A stretch of DNA of 64,000 bases from Bradyrhizobium sp. CB3481. GTDB lineage: Bacteria; Pseudomonadota; Alphaproteobacteria; Rhizobiales; Xanthobacteraceae. The DNA lies in NCBI RefSeq assembly GCF_029714305.1, contig NZ_CP121647.1, positions 3,368,501-3,432,500 of the forward strand, written 5' to 3'. Positions within the stretch are counted from its first letter, which is position 1, and every line of letters starts with the position of its first letter. The translations under genes were made by a program, and so were the position numbers. Shown in pieces: positions 16,858 to 29,855 of this stretch. Under the pieces are notes generated by a model that was not told the DNA's origin, made no database searches, and saw only the letters and a program-made list of their open reading frames with translations.

Positions 16858-18060
16858 TCAGGCCGACGACGACAATGAGGACGAGGAGGAGTGAGCAGGG
16901 CGGTTTGAGCCCGTGCTGATCCTGCTACGCATCCGCCGAAGAGCGCCTTCGCCGAACCAGGCCAGGAAACGCGCCCAGCGCTGCGCCTGCCAGTACAGCC
17001 CGTTCTCGACCGTGACCTTGCGGAAGCTGATCGCTTTTCCCATCGACCAGGCATCGCAGGCCTGCTTGACCGGATCGTCGTAATAGGAGGCGATCTTGTC
17101 CTCGCCCATGCCCTCGCTCGCAAGCCAGGCCGGGATGTGGACGTTGCAGAGCTGCGCGACGTCGGTGAATACCTTGTCGGTGCCGGTGCCGGTTACCGGG
17201 CAGGTCGCCGCAAAGGCGTCGCCGACCAGGACGATCCCGGGCCGGCGGTAGCCGGTGGATACATAGAGGTCGGCCGGCCGGATCTTGACGTCGCCCGCAA
17301 CGGCATATTCGCCGGTGATCCGCCGCAGCCGGGGCAGCGCGGCGTTCATCGTCTCGACCGGACGACGCCGCATCTCGCGCAGCCAGGGATCGTCGACCTC
17401 GCGGTAGACGAACAGGTTGGCCCGCATCCGGTTCTCAATAGGGAACAGCGTCACATAGGCGACGCGCCTCTTTGCCCGTTCGGAAAAGTAGGTCAGGGCG
17501 GGAAACGCGAAGGCCGGCCGGCCGACTGGCACGACATCAAACCCGACCGAGATGGAATGGCTGGCGCTGATCACCTGGCGCTCGATGCCGAGATTGCGGC
17601 GCAGCCCGATACTGAGCCCGTTGGCCAGCACCACCAGCCGCGCCGAGATCACCTCGCCGGTGGACAACGTCACCTTCTGGCGCTCGGCGCTGGTCGAGAC
17701 GTCGACCGCCTTGGCGAAAATGAGCTCGGCGGGAGGGGGGATTTCGGCCCTGATCGCGGCGATCAGCGCATCGTACATGATGCCGTATTGGCGGCTCGGC
17801 TTCTTGTCGAGCAGGTAGCCGAATCGCGCGATCCAGTTTTCGCCGTCATGGGTGGCCGAGCGCAGCACCGAATCGGCGATTCCGGTCGCATAGAAGCGGT
17901 CGACCTGCTCCTCGCCGCTGATTTTTTCGACGCGAAAGTCAAAGGGATAGGTCTGGTGCGGGTCGATCAGAACCGTCGCAATTCCCGCGCGTCCGAGCAT
18001 GGCGGCGGCGGTCGAGCCGGCGAGGCCGCCCCCGATGATCGCAATGTCGGTGTATCTCAT
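16858..18060 (-). CDS. FAD-dependent oxidoreductase (geranylgeranyl reductase/halogenase-like fold)
   Basis: 400 residues. The N-terminal MRYTDIAIIGGGLAGS gives the FAD GxGxxG loop (G10, G12, G15). VLVGDAFAATCPVTGTGTDK near residues 290-310 is the second FAD contact (GD motif) of the p-hydroxybenzoate hydroxylase/geranylgeranyl reductase superfamily. Substrate unknown. The ATG at 18060 is chosen although the frame extends to 18105, because GTGAGATTCC precedes it and the FAD motif should be near the N-terminus. The last 11 residues are a Ser-rich run that is simply the antisense of acidic codons, so the true C-terminus may once have been earlier. A perfect inverted repeat sits just upstream of the start. 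Confidence 0.85.
   Translation of the reverse strand: MRYTDIAIIGGGLAGSTAAAMLGRAGIATVLIDPHQTYPFDFRVEKISGEEQVDRFYATGIADSVLRSATHDGENWIARFGYLLDKKPSRQYGIMYDALIAAIRAEIPPPAELIFAKAVDVSTSAERQKVTLSTGEVISARLVVLANGLSIGLRRNLGIERQVISASHSISVGFDVVPVGRPAFAFPALTYFSERAKRRVAYVTLFPIENRMRANLFVYREVDDPWLREMRRRPVETMNAALPRLRRITGEYAVAGDVKIRPADLYVSTGYRRPGIVLVGDAFAATCPVTGTGTDKVFTDVAQLCNVHIPAWLASEGMGEDKIASYYDDPVKQACDAWSMGKAISFRKVTVENGLYWQAQRWARFLAWFGEGALRRMRSRISTGSNRPAHSSSSSLSSSA
16862..16894 (+). repeat. Possible duplicate of the ABC exporter 3' end
   Basis: Bases 16862-16877 are identical to 15925-15940 (gccgacgacgacaatg). The same frame continues with acidic codons to a TGA at 16892-16894, reading ADDDNEDEEE against ADDDNGDDDD in the exporter. 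The codons before it also give HAAAGQ against HNAASH. This looks like a remnant of the exporter's 3' end separated from it by the MOSC gene. The GAC repeats make chance similarity possible. Confidence 0.5.
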
Positions 18061-18072
18061 CTGGAATCTCAC

Positions 18073-18097
18073 CCGGGTGCGACACTTTTGCACCCGG
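18073..18097 (-). promoter_or_regulatory. Inverted repeat just upstream of the FAD oxidoreductase
   Basis: Perfect 8-base arms ccgggtgc and gcacccgg separated by nine bases, 13 bases before the start codon. It could be an operator or a 5' hairpin that affects ribosome access. Confidence 0.45.
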
Positions 18098-18286
18098 AAA
18101 GGCAAACAAATGCTTAGCTGGGAAAAACTGGAACCAATATTGCCGGTTTGGACGTATATTTATCCGGGTAAAATAACTTGATCCGGGGTGCTGCGGTGGG
18201 TGGCACGATGTTGTTTCGGACTTTCCGAATTTGCGGCAAGCACTGAATCCGCAGGCGGCATAGGCATTTCCAGCGTTCTCCTTTTG

Positions 18287-18314
18287 CTTGACTTAGCTAT
18301 CCACCGCTTATAGA
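18287..18314 (+). promoter_or_regulatory. Candidate sigma-70 promoter for the rpsL operon
   Basis: CTTGAC at 18287-18292 and TATAGA at 18309-18314 with a 16-base spacer resemble the alphaproteobacterial housekeeping consensus (CTTGAC, about 17, CTATAT-like). They lie 410 bases before rpsL, which would leave a long leader. Confidence 0.45.
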
Positions 18315-18723
18315 AGACGGCCACTTAACGACAGGCGGTGAGCAACGCCAGCGTCGGAACGGAACACCCATCAAATCCTTATTGGACTGAGACGGGCACC
18401 AACCTCGACGAATGCCGCTCAAACGCTGTCGATCATACTGCTAGGCAATGCCAGGACGATTTTAGTTCTCTTGAGCACGTCCTCTTGAGAGTGAACTCGG
18501 ATGCATGATCTCGATGGCGGGCCGGACAGCGAAAGCTGATCGGCCTTCAATTGCGGTCCTCTGTGGCGTCGAAGCGCTTTCCGCTCAGCAAATGGGTGGT
18601 TGGCGCGATTTCGTTTTGCGTGAATGTTTTTTCGCGCGAGGCGGGCCGAACGGAACGGCTAGTTCCGAGAAGAATTTGCGAAAGCCATTCAAGGTTTCGC
18701 GTGAACTAAAGGGTGAAGGCTAC

Positions 18724-19095
18724 ATGCCGACGATCAACCAGCTGATCGCAAATCCGCGTACGGTACAGAAGTCGCGCAAGAAGGTGCCGGCGCTGCAGCA
18801 GTCGCCGCAAAAGCGCGGCGTTTGCACGCGCGTCTACACCACGACCCCGAAGAAGCCGAACTCGGCGCTTCGTAAGGTCGCCAAGGTGCGCCTGACCAAC
18901 GGCTTCGAGGTGATCGGCTACATCCCGGGTGAAGGCCATAACCTGCAGGAGCACTCGGTGGTCATGATCCGCGGCGGCCGCGTCAAGGACTTGCCGGGCG
19001 TGCGCTACCACATCCTCCGCGGCGTCCTCGATACCCAGGGCGTCAAGAACCGTAAGCAGCGCCGTTCGAAGTACGGCGCGAAGCGTCCGAAGTAA
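18724..19095 (+). CDS. rpsL: 30S ribosomal protein S12
   Basis: Decoding-centre protein that monitors codon-anticodon pairing. The 123-residue product begins [20 protein letters not shown] and carries [16 protein letters not shown] and [13 protein letters not shown], the two loops where streptomycin-resistance substitutions arise; both lysines are wild type. The Asp in DLPG is the usual methylthiolation site of RimO. The ATG at 18724 is chosen over the upstream extension because it gives the family N-terminus and follows GGGTGAAGG. rpsG follows after 15 bases. Confidence 0.98.
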   Translation: MPTINQLIANPRTVQKSRKKVPALQQSPQKRGVCTRVYTTTPKKPNSALRKVAKVRLTNGFEVIGYIPGEGHNLQEHSVVMIRGGRVKDLPGVRYHILRGVLDTQGVKNRKQRRSKYGAKRPK

Positions 19096-19581
<486 letters not shown>

Positions 19582-19610
19582 CGGCGAAGACCGGATTTAA
19601 GGAACAACCC

Positions 19611-21683
<2,073 letters not shown>

Positions 21684-21722
21684 TTGTCGTTGGTTGCAAC
21701 TAACGACTGAACGGAGAGTCAA

Positions 21723-22913
<1,191 letters not shown>

Positions 22914-22916
22914 AAG

Positions 22917-22985
22917 CGAATAGGGAATAGCGAGTAGCGAGTGGACCTGATCCATTCGCTGCTTGCCGCTCACCACTCGCACTAC
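22917..22985. repeat. Intergenic palindromic element between tuf and rpsJ
   Basis: Begins with a GCGAATAGGGAATAGCGAGTAGC-type run and folds through gcgagtgg (22937-22944) with ccactcgc (22973-22980). The same word family appears at 35585-35653. Elements of this look are familiar from Bradyrhizobium intergenic DNA. Confidence 0.75.
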
Positions 22986-23008
22986 GCGACAAAGAAAGAC
23001 AAACGGCA

Positions 23009-23317
23009 ATGAACGGCCAAAATATTCGCATCCGTCTCAAGGCGTTCGACCATCGTATCCTCGATACGTCGACCCGCGAGATCGTGAACACGGCGAAACG
23101 TACCGGTGCCCAGGTTCGCGGACCGATTCCGCTGCCCACCCGCATCGAGAAGTTCACCGTCAACCGTTCGCCGCACGTCGACAAGAAGAGCCGTGAGCAA
23201 TTCGAGATGCGCACCCACAAGCGCCTGCTCGACATTGTCGACCCGACCCCGCAGACCGTCGATGCGCTGATGAAGCTCGACCTGGCCGCCGGTGTCGACG
23301 TCGAGATCAAGCTCTAA
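23009..23317 (+). CDS. rpsJ: 30S ribosomal protein S10 (NusE)
   Basis: Head protein of the 30S subunit, also the NusE partner of NusB/NusG in antitermination. The 102-residue product begins [19 protein letters not shown] and contains [20 protein letters not shown], the extended loop, and [19 protein letters not shown]. It is the first gene of the S10 cluster but follows tuf after only 95 bases, with a palindromic repeat between, so read-through from the str genes is likely. Confidence 0.98.
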
Positions 23318-23367
23318 TTTTCAGAAGCGTCCGACGTTAGCGGACAGAAAGAACAGGAAGCACGCCG

Positions 23368-24087
23368 ATGCGCTCCGGAGTGATCGCACAAAAGGTCGGG
23401 ATGACGCGGGTCTTTACGGAGACCGGCGAACATATCCCCGTGACCGTGCTCAAGCTGGGCAATTGCCAGGTGCTGGGCCACCGCACGACCGAGAAGAACG
23501 GTTACGTTGCGCTGCAGCTCGGTGCGGGTACCCGCAAGACCGTCTATTTGCCGAAGGCAGAACGCGGCCAGTTCGCGGTCGCCAAGGTCGAGCCGAAGCG
23601 GAAGGTCACCGAGTTTCGCGTGTCGGAAGACGCGCTGATCCCGGTCGGCGCCGAGATTCAGGCCGACCATTTCGTCGTCGGCCAGTTCGTCGACGTCACC
23701 GGCACCTCGGTCGGTAAGGGATTTGCCGGCGGCATGAAGCGCTGGAATTTCGGCGGTCTGCGCGCCACCCACGGCGTCTCGATCTCGCACCGTTCGATCG
23801 GTTCGACCGGCGGCCGTCAGGATCCCGGCAAGACCTTCAAGAACAAGAAGATGCCCGGTCATATGGGCGTCGACCGCATCACCACGCTGAACCTGCGCGT
23901 GGTGCAGACCGATGTCGAGCGCGGCCTGATCCTCGTCGAAGGCGCCGTTCCCGGCTCCAAGGGCGGCTGGATCGCGGTGCGCGACGCCATCAAGAAGCCG
24001 TTGCCGAAGGACGCTCCGAAGCCCGGCAAGTTCAAGGTCGCCGGCGGCGAGCAGGCTCAGGCTCCGGCCGAGCAGGAGGGCGCGTGA
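23368..24087 (+). CDS. rplC: 50S ribosomal protein L3
   Basis: Early-assembly 23S rRNA-binding protein close to the peptidyl transferase centre. The 239-residue product begins [16 protein letters not shown] and has the long central loop [20 protein letters not shown]...[11 protein letters not shown], where PrmB methylates a Gln, followed by MPGHMG. The C-terminus has an Ala/Gln/Pro/Glu-rich extension of about 15 residues beyond the usual end. AGGAAG lies before the ATG. rplD begins one base after its stop codon, implying translational coupling. Confidence 0.98.
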   Translation: MRSGVIAQKVGMTRVFTETGEHIPVTVLKLGNCQVLGHRTTEKNGYVALQLGAGTRKTVYLPKAERGQFAVAKVEPKRKVTEFRVSEDALIPVGAEIQADHFVVGQFVDVTGTSVGKGFAGGMKRWNFGGLRATHGVSISHRSIGSTGGRQDPGKTFKNKKMPGHMGVDRITTLNLRVVQTDVERGLILVEGAVPGSKGGWIAVRDAIKKPLPKDAPKPGKFKVAGGEQAQAPAEQEGA

Positions 24088-24088
24088 G

Positions 24089-24709
24089 ATGGAACTGAAA
24101 GTCACGACCCTTGAAGGCAAGGAAGCCGGATCGGTCCAGCTCTCGGACGCGATCTTCGGTCTTGAGCCGCGCGCCGACATCATCCAGCGTTGCGTGCAGT
24201 GGCAGCTCAACAAGCGCCAGGCCGGAACGCACAAGGCGCAGGGCCGCGCCGACGTCTGGCGCACCGGCAAGAAGATGTACAAGCAGAAGGGCACCGGCGG
24301 TGCCCGTCACGGCTCGGCCCGCGTGCCGCAGTTCCGCGGCGGTGGCCGTGCGTTCGGTCCCGTCGTTCGCTCGCACGCGACCGACCTGCCGAAGAAGGTG
24401 CGGGCGCTCGCGCTCAAGCACGCTTTGTCGGCAAAGGCCAAGGACGGCGGGCTGATCGTGATCGACAACGCCCAGGTCAAGGAAGCCAAGACCAAGGCTT
24501 TGGTCGGCCACTTCTCCGGCCTCGGCCTGACCAATGCGCTGATCATCGACGGCGCCGAGCTGAACGCCGGTTTCGCGACCGCGGCCCGCAACATTCCGAA
24601 TATCGACGTGCTGCCGATCCAGGGCATCAACGTCTATGACATTCTGCGTCGTCAGAAGCTGGTGCTGACGAAGGCGGCAGTCGATGCGCTGGAGGCGCGC
24701 TTCAAATGA
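24089..24709 (+). CDS. rplD: 50S ribosomal protein L4
   Basis: Lines the nascent-peptide tunnel with its extended loop and in Enterobacteria autoregulates the S10 operon. The 206-residue product has the tunnel loop rich in basic and Gly residues ([20 protein letters not shown]) and the globular part ending [15 protein letters not shown]. Its start lies one base past the rplC stop, and its last four bases overlap rplW (ATGA), consistent with coupled translation. The S10 leader hairpins used by E. coli L4 could not be identified upstream. Confidence 0.98.
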   Translation: MELKVTTLEGKEAGSVQLSDAIFGLEPRADIIQRCVQWQLNKRQAGTHKAQGRADVWRTGKKMYKQKGTGGARHGSARVPQFRGGGRAFGPVVRSHATDLPKKVRALALKHALSAKAKDGGLIVIDNAQVKEAKTKALVGHFSGLGLTNALIIDGAELNAGFATAARNIPNIDVLPIQGINVYDILRRQKLVLTKAAVDALEARFK

Positions 24710-25005
24710 AGAATATCGATCCGCGCCATTACGACGTGATCGTCGCACCCGTCATCACCGAAAAGGCGACGGTGGCGTCCGAGCACAACAAGGTCGTGTT
24801 CAAGGTCGCCAACAAGGCGACCAAGCCGCAAATCAAGGAAGCCGTCGAGAAGCTGTTCGACGTCAAGGTGAAGAGCGTGAACACGCTGGTCCGCAAGGGC
24901 AAGACCAAGGTGTTCCGCGGCAATTTCGGTTCGCAGTCGGACGTGAAGCGGGCGGTCGTCACCCTCGAAGAGGGCCACCGCATCGATGTCACCACCGGAC
25001 TATAA
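24706..25005 (+). CDS. rplW: 50S ribosomal protein L23
   Basis: Tunnel-exit protein and docking site for trigger factor and SRP. The 99-residue product includes [14 protein letters not shown] at the start, the hydrophobic/basic core [21 protein letters not shown] and [15 protein letters not shown]. Start overlaps the rplD stop by four bases; rplB follows after 12 bases. Confidence 0.98.
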   Translation: MKNIDPRHYDVIVAPVITEKATVASEHNKVVFKVANKATKPQIKEAVEKLFDVKVKSVNTLVRKGKTKVFRGNFGSQSDVKRAVVTLEEGHRIDVTTGL

Positions 25006-25017
25006 GGCGACTTAGCG

Positions 25018-25851
25018 ATGGCATTGAAAACATACAATCCGACGACGCCGGGCCAGCGCCAGCTGGTGATGGTCGACCGTTCGGCCCTCTACAAGGGCAA
25101 GCCGGTGAAGGCGCTGACCGAGGGCAAGCTCGGCAATGGCGGCCGCAACAACACCGGCCGCATCACCGTGCGCTTCCGCGGCGGCGGCCACAAGAAGGCC
25201 TATCGCCTGGTCGACTTCAAGCGCGACAAGGTCGATGTCCCCGCCGTCGTCGAGCGGCTGGAGTACGATCCGAACCGCACCGCGTTCATCGCGCTGATCA
25301 AGTATCAGGACGGCGAGCAGGCCTATATCCTCGCGCCGCAGCGGCTCGCTGCGGGCGATACCGTCGTCGCCGGCAACCATGTCGACGTGAAGCCGGGCAA
25401 TGTCATGCCGCTCGGCAACATGCCGGTCGGCACCATCGTCCACAACATCGAGATGAAGATCGGCAAGGGCGGCCAGATCGCGCGTTCGGCCGGTACTTAC
25501 GCCCAGATCGTCGGCCGCGACCAGGACTACGTCATTCTGCGCCTGAACTCGGGCGAGCAGCGCCTGGTGCACGGCCGCTGCCGCGGCACCATCGGCGCGG
25601 TGTCGAACCCCGATCACATGAACATCTCGATCGGCAAGGCCGGCCGCACCCGCTGGCTCGGCTGGCGTCCGCATAACCGCGGCGTCGTCATGAACCCGAT
25701 CGATCACCCGCATGGCGGCGGCGAAGGCCGCACCTCGGGCGGCCGTCACCCGGTCACCCCGTGGGGCAAGCCGACCAAGGGCAAGAAGACGCGGTCGAAC
25801 AAGTCGACCAACCGATTCATCCTCCTAAGCCGCCACAAGCGGAAGAAGTAA
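25018..25851 (+). CDS. rplB: 50S ribosomal protein L2
   Basis: Highly conserved protein needed for subunit association and peptidyl transferase assembly. The 277-residue product shows [17 protein letters not shown] in the OB-like domain, the SH3-like [13 protein letters not shown], and the C-terminal [26 protein letters not shown], which contains the invariant histidine (HPHGGGEG). The tail is Lys/Arg-rich as in the family. Confidence 0.99.
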   Translation: MALKTYNPTTPGQRQLVMVDRSALYKGKPVKALTEGKLGNGGRNNTGRITVRFRGGGHKKAYRLVDFKRDKVDVPAVVERLEYDPNRTAFIALIKYQDGEQAYILAPQRLAAGDTVVAGNHVDVKPGNVMPLGNMPVGTIVHNIEMKIGKGGQIARSAGTYAQIVGRDQDYVILRLNSGEQRLVHGRCRGTIGAVSNPDHMNISIGKAGRTRWLGWRPHNRGVVMNPIDHPHGGGEGRTSGGRHPVTPWGKPTKGKKTRSNKSTNRFILLSRHKRKK

Positions 25852-25863
25852 GGAACGCCGGAC

Positions 25864-26142
25864 ATGGTTCGTTCAGTCTGGAAAGGCCCGTTCGTGGAAG
25901 CCTCTGTGCTCAAGAAGGCAGATGCTGCACGCGCGTCCGGCCGTCACGACGTCATCAAGATCTGGAGCCGCCGCTCGACCATCCTGCCGCAGTTCGTCGG
26001 CCTGACGTTCGGCGTCTACAACGGCCAGAAGCACGTGCCGGTCTCGGTCAACGAGGAAATGGTGGGTCACAAGTTCGGCGAGTTCTCGCCGACCCGTACC
26101 TTCCATGGCCACTCGGGCGACAAGAAAGCCAAGAAGGCTTGA
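25864..26142 (+). CDS. rpsS: 30S ribosomal protein S19
   Basis: Head protein that pairs with S13 and contacts the A-site tRNA. 92 residues, full length: [18 protein letters not shown], the [21 protein letters not shown] core, and [21 protein letters not shown] with the basic tail. Twelve bases after rplB, ten before rplV. Confidence 0.98.
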   Translation: MVRSVWKGPFVEASVLKKADAARASGRHDVIKIWSRRSTILPQFVGLTFGVYNGQKHVPVSVNEEMVGHKFGEFSPTRTFHGHSGDKKAKKA

Positions 26143-26152
26143 GGAATAGACG

Positions 26153-26539
26153 ATGAGCAAACCAAAGCGCGAACGTAGCCTCGCGGACAACGAGGCCAAG
26201 GCGGTTGCCCGGATGCTGCGCGTCAGCCCGCAGAAGCTCAATCTTGTCGCGCAGCTGATCCGCGGCCGGAAGGCGTCGGCGGCGCTGGCCGACCTGCAGT
26301 TCTCGCGCAAGCGGATCGCGGTCGACGTCAAGAAGTGCCTGGAATCGGCGATCGCGAACGCCGAGAACAACCATGACCTCGAGGTCGACGATCTCGTCGT
26401 CGCCGAGGCCCATGTCGGCAACGGCATCGTCATGAAGCGCTTTTCGCCGCGCGGCCGTGGCCGCTCGGGCCGTATCTATAAACCGTTCTCGCACCTGACC
26501 ATCGTGGTTCGTCAGGTCGAGGCCGAGGCAAGCGCTTAA
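26153..26539 (+). CDS. rplV: 50S ribosomal protein L22
   Basis: Its long beta-hairpin lines the exit tunnel beside L4 and is a site of macrolide-resistance changes. The 128-residue product has the globular [19 protein letters not shown] region and the hairpin ending [25 protein letters not shown], with no visible insertion or deletion in the loop. The C-terminus is EAEASA. Confidence 0.98.
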   Translation: MSKPKRERSLADNEAKAVARMLRVSPQKLNLVAQLIRGRKASAALADLQFSRKRIAVDVKKCLESAIANAENNHDLEVDDLVVAEAHVGNGIVMKRFSPRGRGRSGRIYKPFSHLTIVVRQVEAEASA

Positions 26540-26557
26540 AGCGCGCAGGAGAAAACG

Positions 26558-27268
26558 ATGGGTCAAAAGATCAATCCAATCGGGCTGCGTCTCGGCATCA
26601 ACCGCACCTGGGATTCGCGCTGGTTCGCCGGCAAGAGCGAGTACGGCAAGCTGCTGCATGAGGACGTCAAGATCCGCGAGATCCTGCACAAGGAGCTCAA
26701 GCAGGCGGCCGTCGCCCGCATCGTGATCGAGCGCCCGCACAAGAAGTGCCGCGTGACGATCCACTCGGCGCGTCCCGGCGTCGTGATCGGCAAGAAGGGC
26801 GCAGACATCGACAAGCTGCGCAAGCGCGTTGCCGACATCACGGCTTCCGACGTCGTCATCAACATCGTCGAAATCCGCAAGCCGGAGCTCGACGCCACGC
26901 TGGTCGCCGAATCGATCGCCCAGCAGCTCGAGCGCCGCGTCGCGTTCCGCCGCGCCATGAAGCGGGCGGTGCAGTCGGCGATGCGCCTCGGCGCCGAGGG
27001 CATCCGCATCAACTGCTCGGGCCGTCTCGGCGGCGCTGAAATCGCGCGCATGGAGTGGTACCGCGAGGGCCGCGTGCCGCTGCACACGCTGCGCGCCGAC
27101 GTCGATTACGGTGTGGCGACCGCGTTCACGACCTTCGGCACCTGCGGCGTCAAGGTCTGGATCTTCAAGGGCGAGATCCTCGAGCACGATCCGATGGCCC
27201 AGGACAAGAAGATGGCCGAGGGCGAGGGCGGTGGCTCGCGTCCGCGCCGTGACGCTGCCGCAGCGTGA
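26558..27268 (+). CDS. rpsC: 30S ribosomal protein S3
   Basis: mRNA-entry protein with helicase activity at the 30S neck. The 236-residue product begins [20 protein letters not shown] and has the KH domain with [18 protein letters not shown] (GxxG loop), then the C-terminal domain with [32 protein letters not shown]. The C-terminus is a Gly/Arg/Ala-rich tail. CAGGAG precedes the start. Confidence 0.98.
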   Translation: MGQKINPIGLRLGINRTWDSRWFAGKSEYGKLLHEDVKIREILHKELKQAAVARIVIERPHKKCRVTIHSARPGVVIGKKGADIDKLRKRVADITASDVVINIVEIRKPELDATLVAESIAQQLERRVAFRRAMKRAVQSAMRLGAEGIRINCSGRLGGAEIARMEWYREGRVPLHTLRADVDYGVATAFTTFGTCGVKVWIFKGEILEHDPMAQDKKMAEGEGGGSRPRRDAAAA

Positions 27269-27298
27269 GAAATAGAGAAGGTTTGAGGGCTTAAAGCC

Positions 27299-27712
27299 AT
27301 GATGCAACCAAAGAAAACGAAGTTCCGGAAGGCGCATAAGGGCCGTATCCACGGCGTTGCGTCTTCGGGTGCGACGTTGTCGTTCGGTCAGTTCGGCCTG
27401 AAGGCGATGGCGCCCGAGCGCGTCACCGCCCGTCAGATCGAAGCCGCGCGCCGCGCGCTGACCCGTCACATGAAGCGCGCCGGCCGTGTCTGGATCCGCG
27501 TATTTCCCGACGTGCCGGTGTCGAAGAAGCCCGCCGAAGTCCGCATGGGCTCGGGCAAGGGCACGCCGGAATTGTGGGTGGCGCGGGTCAAGCCGGGCCG
27601 CGTGATCTTCGAGATCGACGGCGTCAACGTGCAGACCGCGAAGGAAGCGCTGACGCTCGCCGCCGCCAAGCTGCCGATCAAGACGCGCTTCGTCGCGCGC
27701 ATTGCGGAGTAA
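27299..27712 (+). CDS. rplP: 50S ribosomal protein L16
   Basis: Binds near the A site and helps position aminoacyl-tRNA. The 137-residue product begins [17 protein letters not shown] and carries [18 protein letters not shown] and the loop [20 protein letters not shown], whose Arg is the YcfD hydroxylation site in E. coli. Either ATG of the pair at 27299/27302 could start. rpmC begins four bases after its stop. Confidence 0.97.
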   Translation: MMQPKKTKFRKAHKGRIHGVASSGATLSFGQFGLKAMAPERVTARQIEAARRALTRHMKRAGRVWIRVFPDVPVSKKPAEVRMGSGKGTPELWVARVKPGRVIFEIDGVNVQTAKEALTLAAAKLPIKTRFVARIAE

Positions 27713-27716
27713 CGTC

Positions 27717-27923
27717 ATGGCCCCGATGAAAGTGGAAGACATCCGCGCGATGAGCGACGACCAGAGGGAGGACGCGGTCCTCAATCTGAAGAAGGAGCGC
27801 TTCAATCTGCGTTTCCAGCGCGCCACCGGGCAGCTGGAGAACACCTCGCGCTTGCGCGAAGCGCGCCGCGATATCGCCCGTATCAAGACCATCGCCGCGC
27901 AGCTTCGCGCGAAGAAGAAGTAA
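27717..27923 (+). CDS. rpmC: 50S ribosomal protein L29
   Basis: Small helical-hairpin protein at the tunnel exit beside L23. The 68-residue product contains [20 protein letters not shown] and the conserved [19 protein letters not shown]. The start is the ATG at 27717; the frame runs back to 27702 inside rplP but gives a non-family N-terminus. The ATG at 27726 is a less likely alternative. A Lys-rich tail ends the protein. Confidence 0.95.
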   Translation: MAPMKVEDIRAMSDDQREDAVLNLKKERFNLRFQRATGQLENTSRLREARRDIARIKTIAAQLRAKKK

Positions 27924-27933
27924 GAGGCCGCCA

Positions 27934-28182
27934 ATGCCGAAACGTACCCTTCAGGGCGTTGTCGTGAGCGACAAGCAAGCCAAGACGGTGGTGGTGCGCG
28001 TCGATCGCCGCTTCACCCATCCGATCTACAAGAAGACGATCCGCCGCTCCAAGAACTACCACGCGCACGACGAGAACAACGAGTTCAAGCCGGGCGACAT
28101 GGTGTGGATCGAGGAAAGCAAGCCGATCTCGAAGTTGAAGCGCTGGACCGTGGTCCGGGGCGAGCAGAAGAAAACCGCCTGA
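27934..28182 (+). CDS. rpsQ: 30S ribosomal protein S17
   Basis: Primary 16S rRNA-binding OB-fold protein. 82 residues: [21 protein letters not shown], the [23 protein letters not shown] loop and [18 protein letters not shown]. It is the last gene of the S10 cluster; 76 bases separate it from rplN. Confidence 0.98.
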   Translation: MPKRTLQGVVVSDKQAKTVVVRVDRRFTHPIYKKTIRRSKNYHAHDENNEFKPGDMVWIEESKPISKLKRWTVVRGEQKKTA

Positions 28183-28258
28183 TAATTTCGGCTTGGCCGA
28201 GATCATTCAGGAAAAATTTTGAGCGCGATAGAGCGCAGAAAGAGGACGAGGTGCATCA

Positions 28259-28627
28259 ATGATTCAGATGCAGACCAACCTCGACGTGGCCGACAATTCA
28301 GGCGCACGCCGTGTCATGTGCATCAAGGTGCTGGGGGGCTCCAAGCGCCGCTATGCCACCGTGGGCGACGTTATCGTCGTTTCGATCAAGGAAGCGATCC
28401 CGCGCGGTAAGGTGAAGAAGGGCGACGTGATGAAGGCCGTCGTGGTGCGGGTCCGGAAGGACATCCGCCGCGCCGACGGCTCGGTCATCCGCTTCGACCG
28501 CAACGCCGCCGTCCTGATCAACAACCAGTCGGAGCCGGTCGGCACCCGCATCTTCGGGCCGGTGCCGCGCGAGCTGCGCGCCAAGAACCACATGAAGATC
28601 ATCTCGCTTGCGCCGGAGGTGCTGTGA
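28259..28627 (+). CDS. rplN: 50S ribosomal protein L14
   Basis: Intersubunit-bridge protein and RsfS binding site. The 122-residue product begins [20 protein letters not shown] and has [22 protein letters not shown] and the C-terminal [24 protein letters not shown]. First gene of the spc group. The TGA overlaps the rplX ATG by one base. No S8-type control stem was recognised in the 76-base upstream spacer. Confidence 0.98.
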
Positions 28628-28941
28628 TGGCTGCCAAGATCCGCAAGGGTGACAAGGTCATGGTGCTGACCGGCCGCGACAAGGGCCGGACCGGCGAAGT
28701 CTATGAGGTCCGCCCCGCCGACAACACGGCGCTGGTGCGTGGCATCAACATGGTGAAGCGTCACCAGAAGCAGACCCAGAACCAGGAAGGCGGCATCATC
28801 TCCAAGGAGTCGCCGATCCACCTGTCCAACATCGCCTATGTCGGCAAGGACGGAAAGCCGACCCGCGTGGGCTTCAAGATTCAGGCTGATGGCAAGAAGG
28901 TACGCATTGCCAAGAGCTCGGGAGCAGAGATCGATGGCTGA
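28627..28941 (+). CDS. rplX: 50S ribosomal protein L24
   Basis: Assembly initiator near the tunnel exit. The 104-residue product opens [20 protein letters not shown], a KOW motif, and includes [19 protein letters not shown] and a C-terminal basic segment. The ATG at 28627 is preferred over the GTG one codon earlier because it gives the family N-terminus and overlaps the rplN stop. Its last eight bases overlap rplE. Confidence 0.97.
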   Translation: MAAKIRKGDKVMVLTGRDKGRTGEVYEVRPADNTALVRGINMVKRHQKQTQNQEGGIISKESPIHLSNIAYVGKDGKPTRVGFKIQADGKKVRIAKSSGAEIDG

Positions 28942-29491
28942 TACCGCTTACGTGCCGCGCCTGCGCGCGGAGTATGACCGGACGATTCGTGGCCAGCTGA
29001 CTGAGAAGTTCGGCTACGCCAACGTCATGCAGGTGCCGCGGCTGGACAAGGTCGTGCTCAACATGGGCGTCGGCGACGCGGTCAATGACCGCAAGAAGGC
29101 CGAGGTCGCCGCCGGCGAGCTGTCGATGATCGCCGGCCAGAAGGCCGTCGTGACTTATTCGCGGATCGCGATCTCGACCTTTAAGCTGCGCGAGAACCAG
29201 CCGATCGGCTGCAAGGTCACGCTGCGCAAGGCGCGGATGTACGAGTTCATCGACCGCCTGGTGACGGTGGCGCTGCCGCGCGTGCGGGACTTCCGTGGCC
29301 TCAACCCGAAGAGCTTCGACGGCCGCGGCAACTATTCGCTCGGCATCAAGGAGCACATCATTTTCCCCGAAATCGATTTCGACAAGGTTTCGGAAGCCCG
29401 CGGCATGGACATCACGGTCTGTACCACGGCCAAGACCGACGACGAGGCGCGCGCCTTGTTGACCGCTTTCAATTTCCCGTTCCGGCAGTGA
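28934..29491 (+). CDS. rplE: 50S ribosomal protein L5
   Basis: Central protuberance protein that binds 5S rRNA and contacts the P-site tRNA. The 185-residue product includes [28 protein letters not shown]-like sequence (here [14 protein letters not shown]), and the C-terminal [16 protein letters not shown]. The start at 28934 gives [15 protein letters not shown]; the open frame back to 28838 lies inside rplX and is rejected. Confidence 0.98.
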   Translation: MADTAYVPRLRAEYDRTIRGQLTEKFGYANVMQVPRLDKVVLNMGVGDAVNDRKKAEVAAGELSMIAGQKAVVTYSRIAISTFKLRENQPIGCKVTLRKARMYEFIDRLVTVALPRVRDFRGLNPKSFDGRGNYSLGIKEHIIFPEIDFDKVSEARGMDITVCTTAKTDDEARALLTAFNFPFRQ

Positions 29492-29535
29492 GACGCCCGT
29501 AAAGCCTCTCAAACGCGGAAACCCAGGAGCCAAGC

Positions 29536-29841
29536 ATGGCAAAGAAGAGTTCGATCGAGAAGAACAACCGGCGCAAGCGGATGGCCAAGAACGCCGCGCC
29601 TGCGCGCGCGAAGCTGAAGGCGATCATCGCCGACAAGACCAAGCCGATGGAAGAGCGGTTCGCGGCGACGCTGAAGCTCGCCCAGCTGCCGCGCAACTCG
29701 TCGACGACCCGGATCCGCAACCGCTGCGAGCTGACCGGCCGTCCGCGCTCGAACTACCGCAAGAACAAGCTCTCGCGCATCGCGCTGCGTGAACTCGGCT
29801 CCAAGGGCCTGGTTCCCGGGCTCGTGAAGTCGAGCTGGTAA
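29536..29841 (+). CDS. rpsN: 30S ribosomal protein S14, zinc-free form
   Basis: Head protein near the decoding site. The 101-residue product is the long form: only one cysteine remains in [20 protein letters not shown], so it cannot bind zinc, in contrast to the short four-cysteine type. [18 protein letters not shown] begins it and [10 protein letters not shown] ends it. Confidence 0.98.
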   Translation: MAKKSSIEKNNRRKRMAKNAAPARAKLKAIIADKTKPMEERFAATLKLAQLPRNSSTTRIRNRCELTGRPRSNYRKNKLSRIALRELGSKGLVPGLVKSSW

Positions 29842-29855
29842 GGAGGGTCGGCAAG

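Larger units (their letters stand above)
18061..18723. other. Divergent intergenic region before rpsL
   Basis: 663 bases without a credible gene. It holds, from the oxidoreductase side, the inverted repeat 18073-18080/18090-18097, an AT-rich near-palindrome at 18159-18172 (tttatccgggtaaa, 12 of 14 positions symmetric) and a candidate rpsL promoter near 18287-18314. The rpsL frame is open from 18505, but the sequence before 18724 does not resemble S12. Confidence 0.7.

Noticed and set aside
16811..16920. Small minus-strand lipoprotein-like reading (LLLVLIVVVGLTGCG)
   Set aside because: It has a lipobox look, but it is the antisense of GAC/GAG codons and lacks any start codon in frame.
18505..18723. 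N-terminal extension of S12
   Set aside because: The upstream in-frame codons do not match S12 and the ATG at 18724 has the ribosome site and family start.
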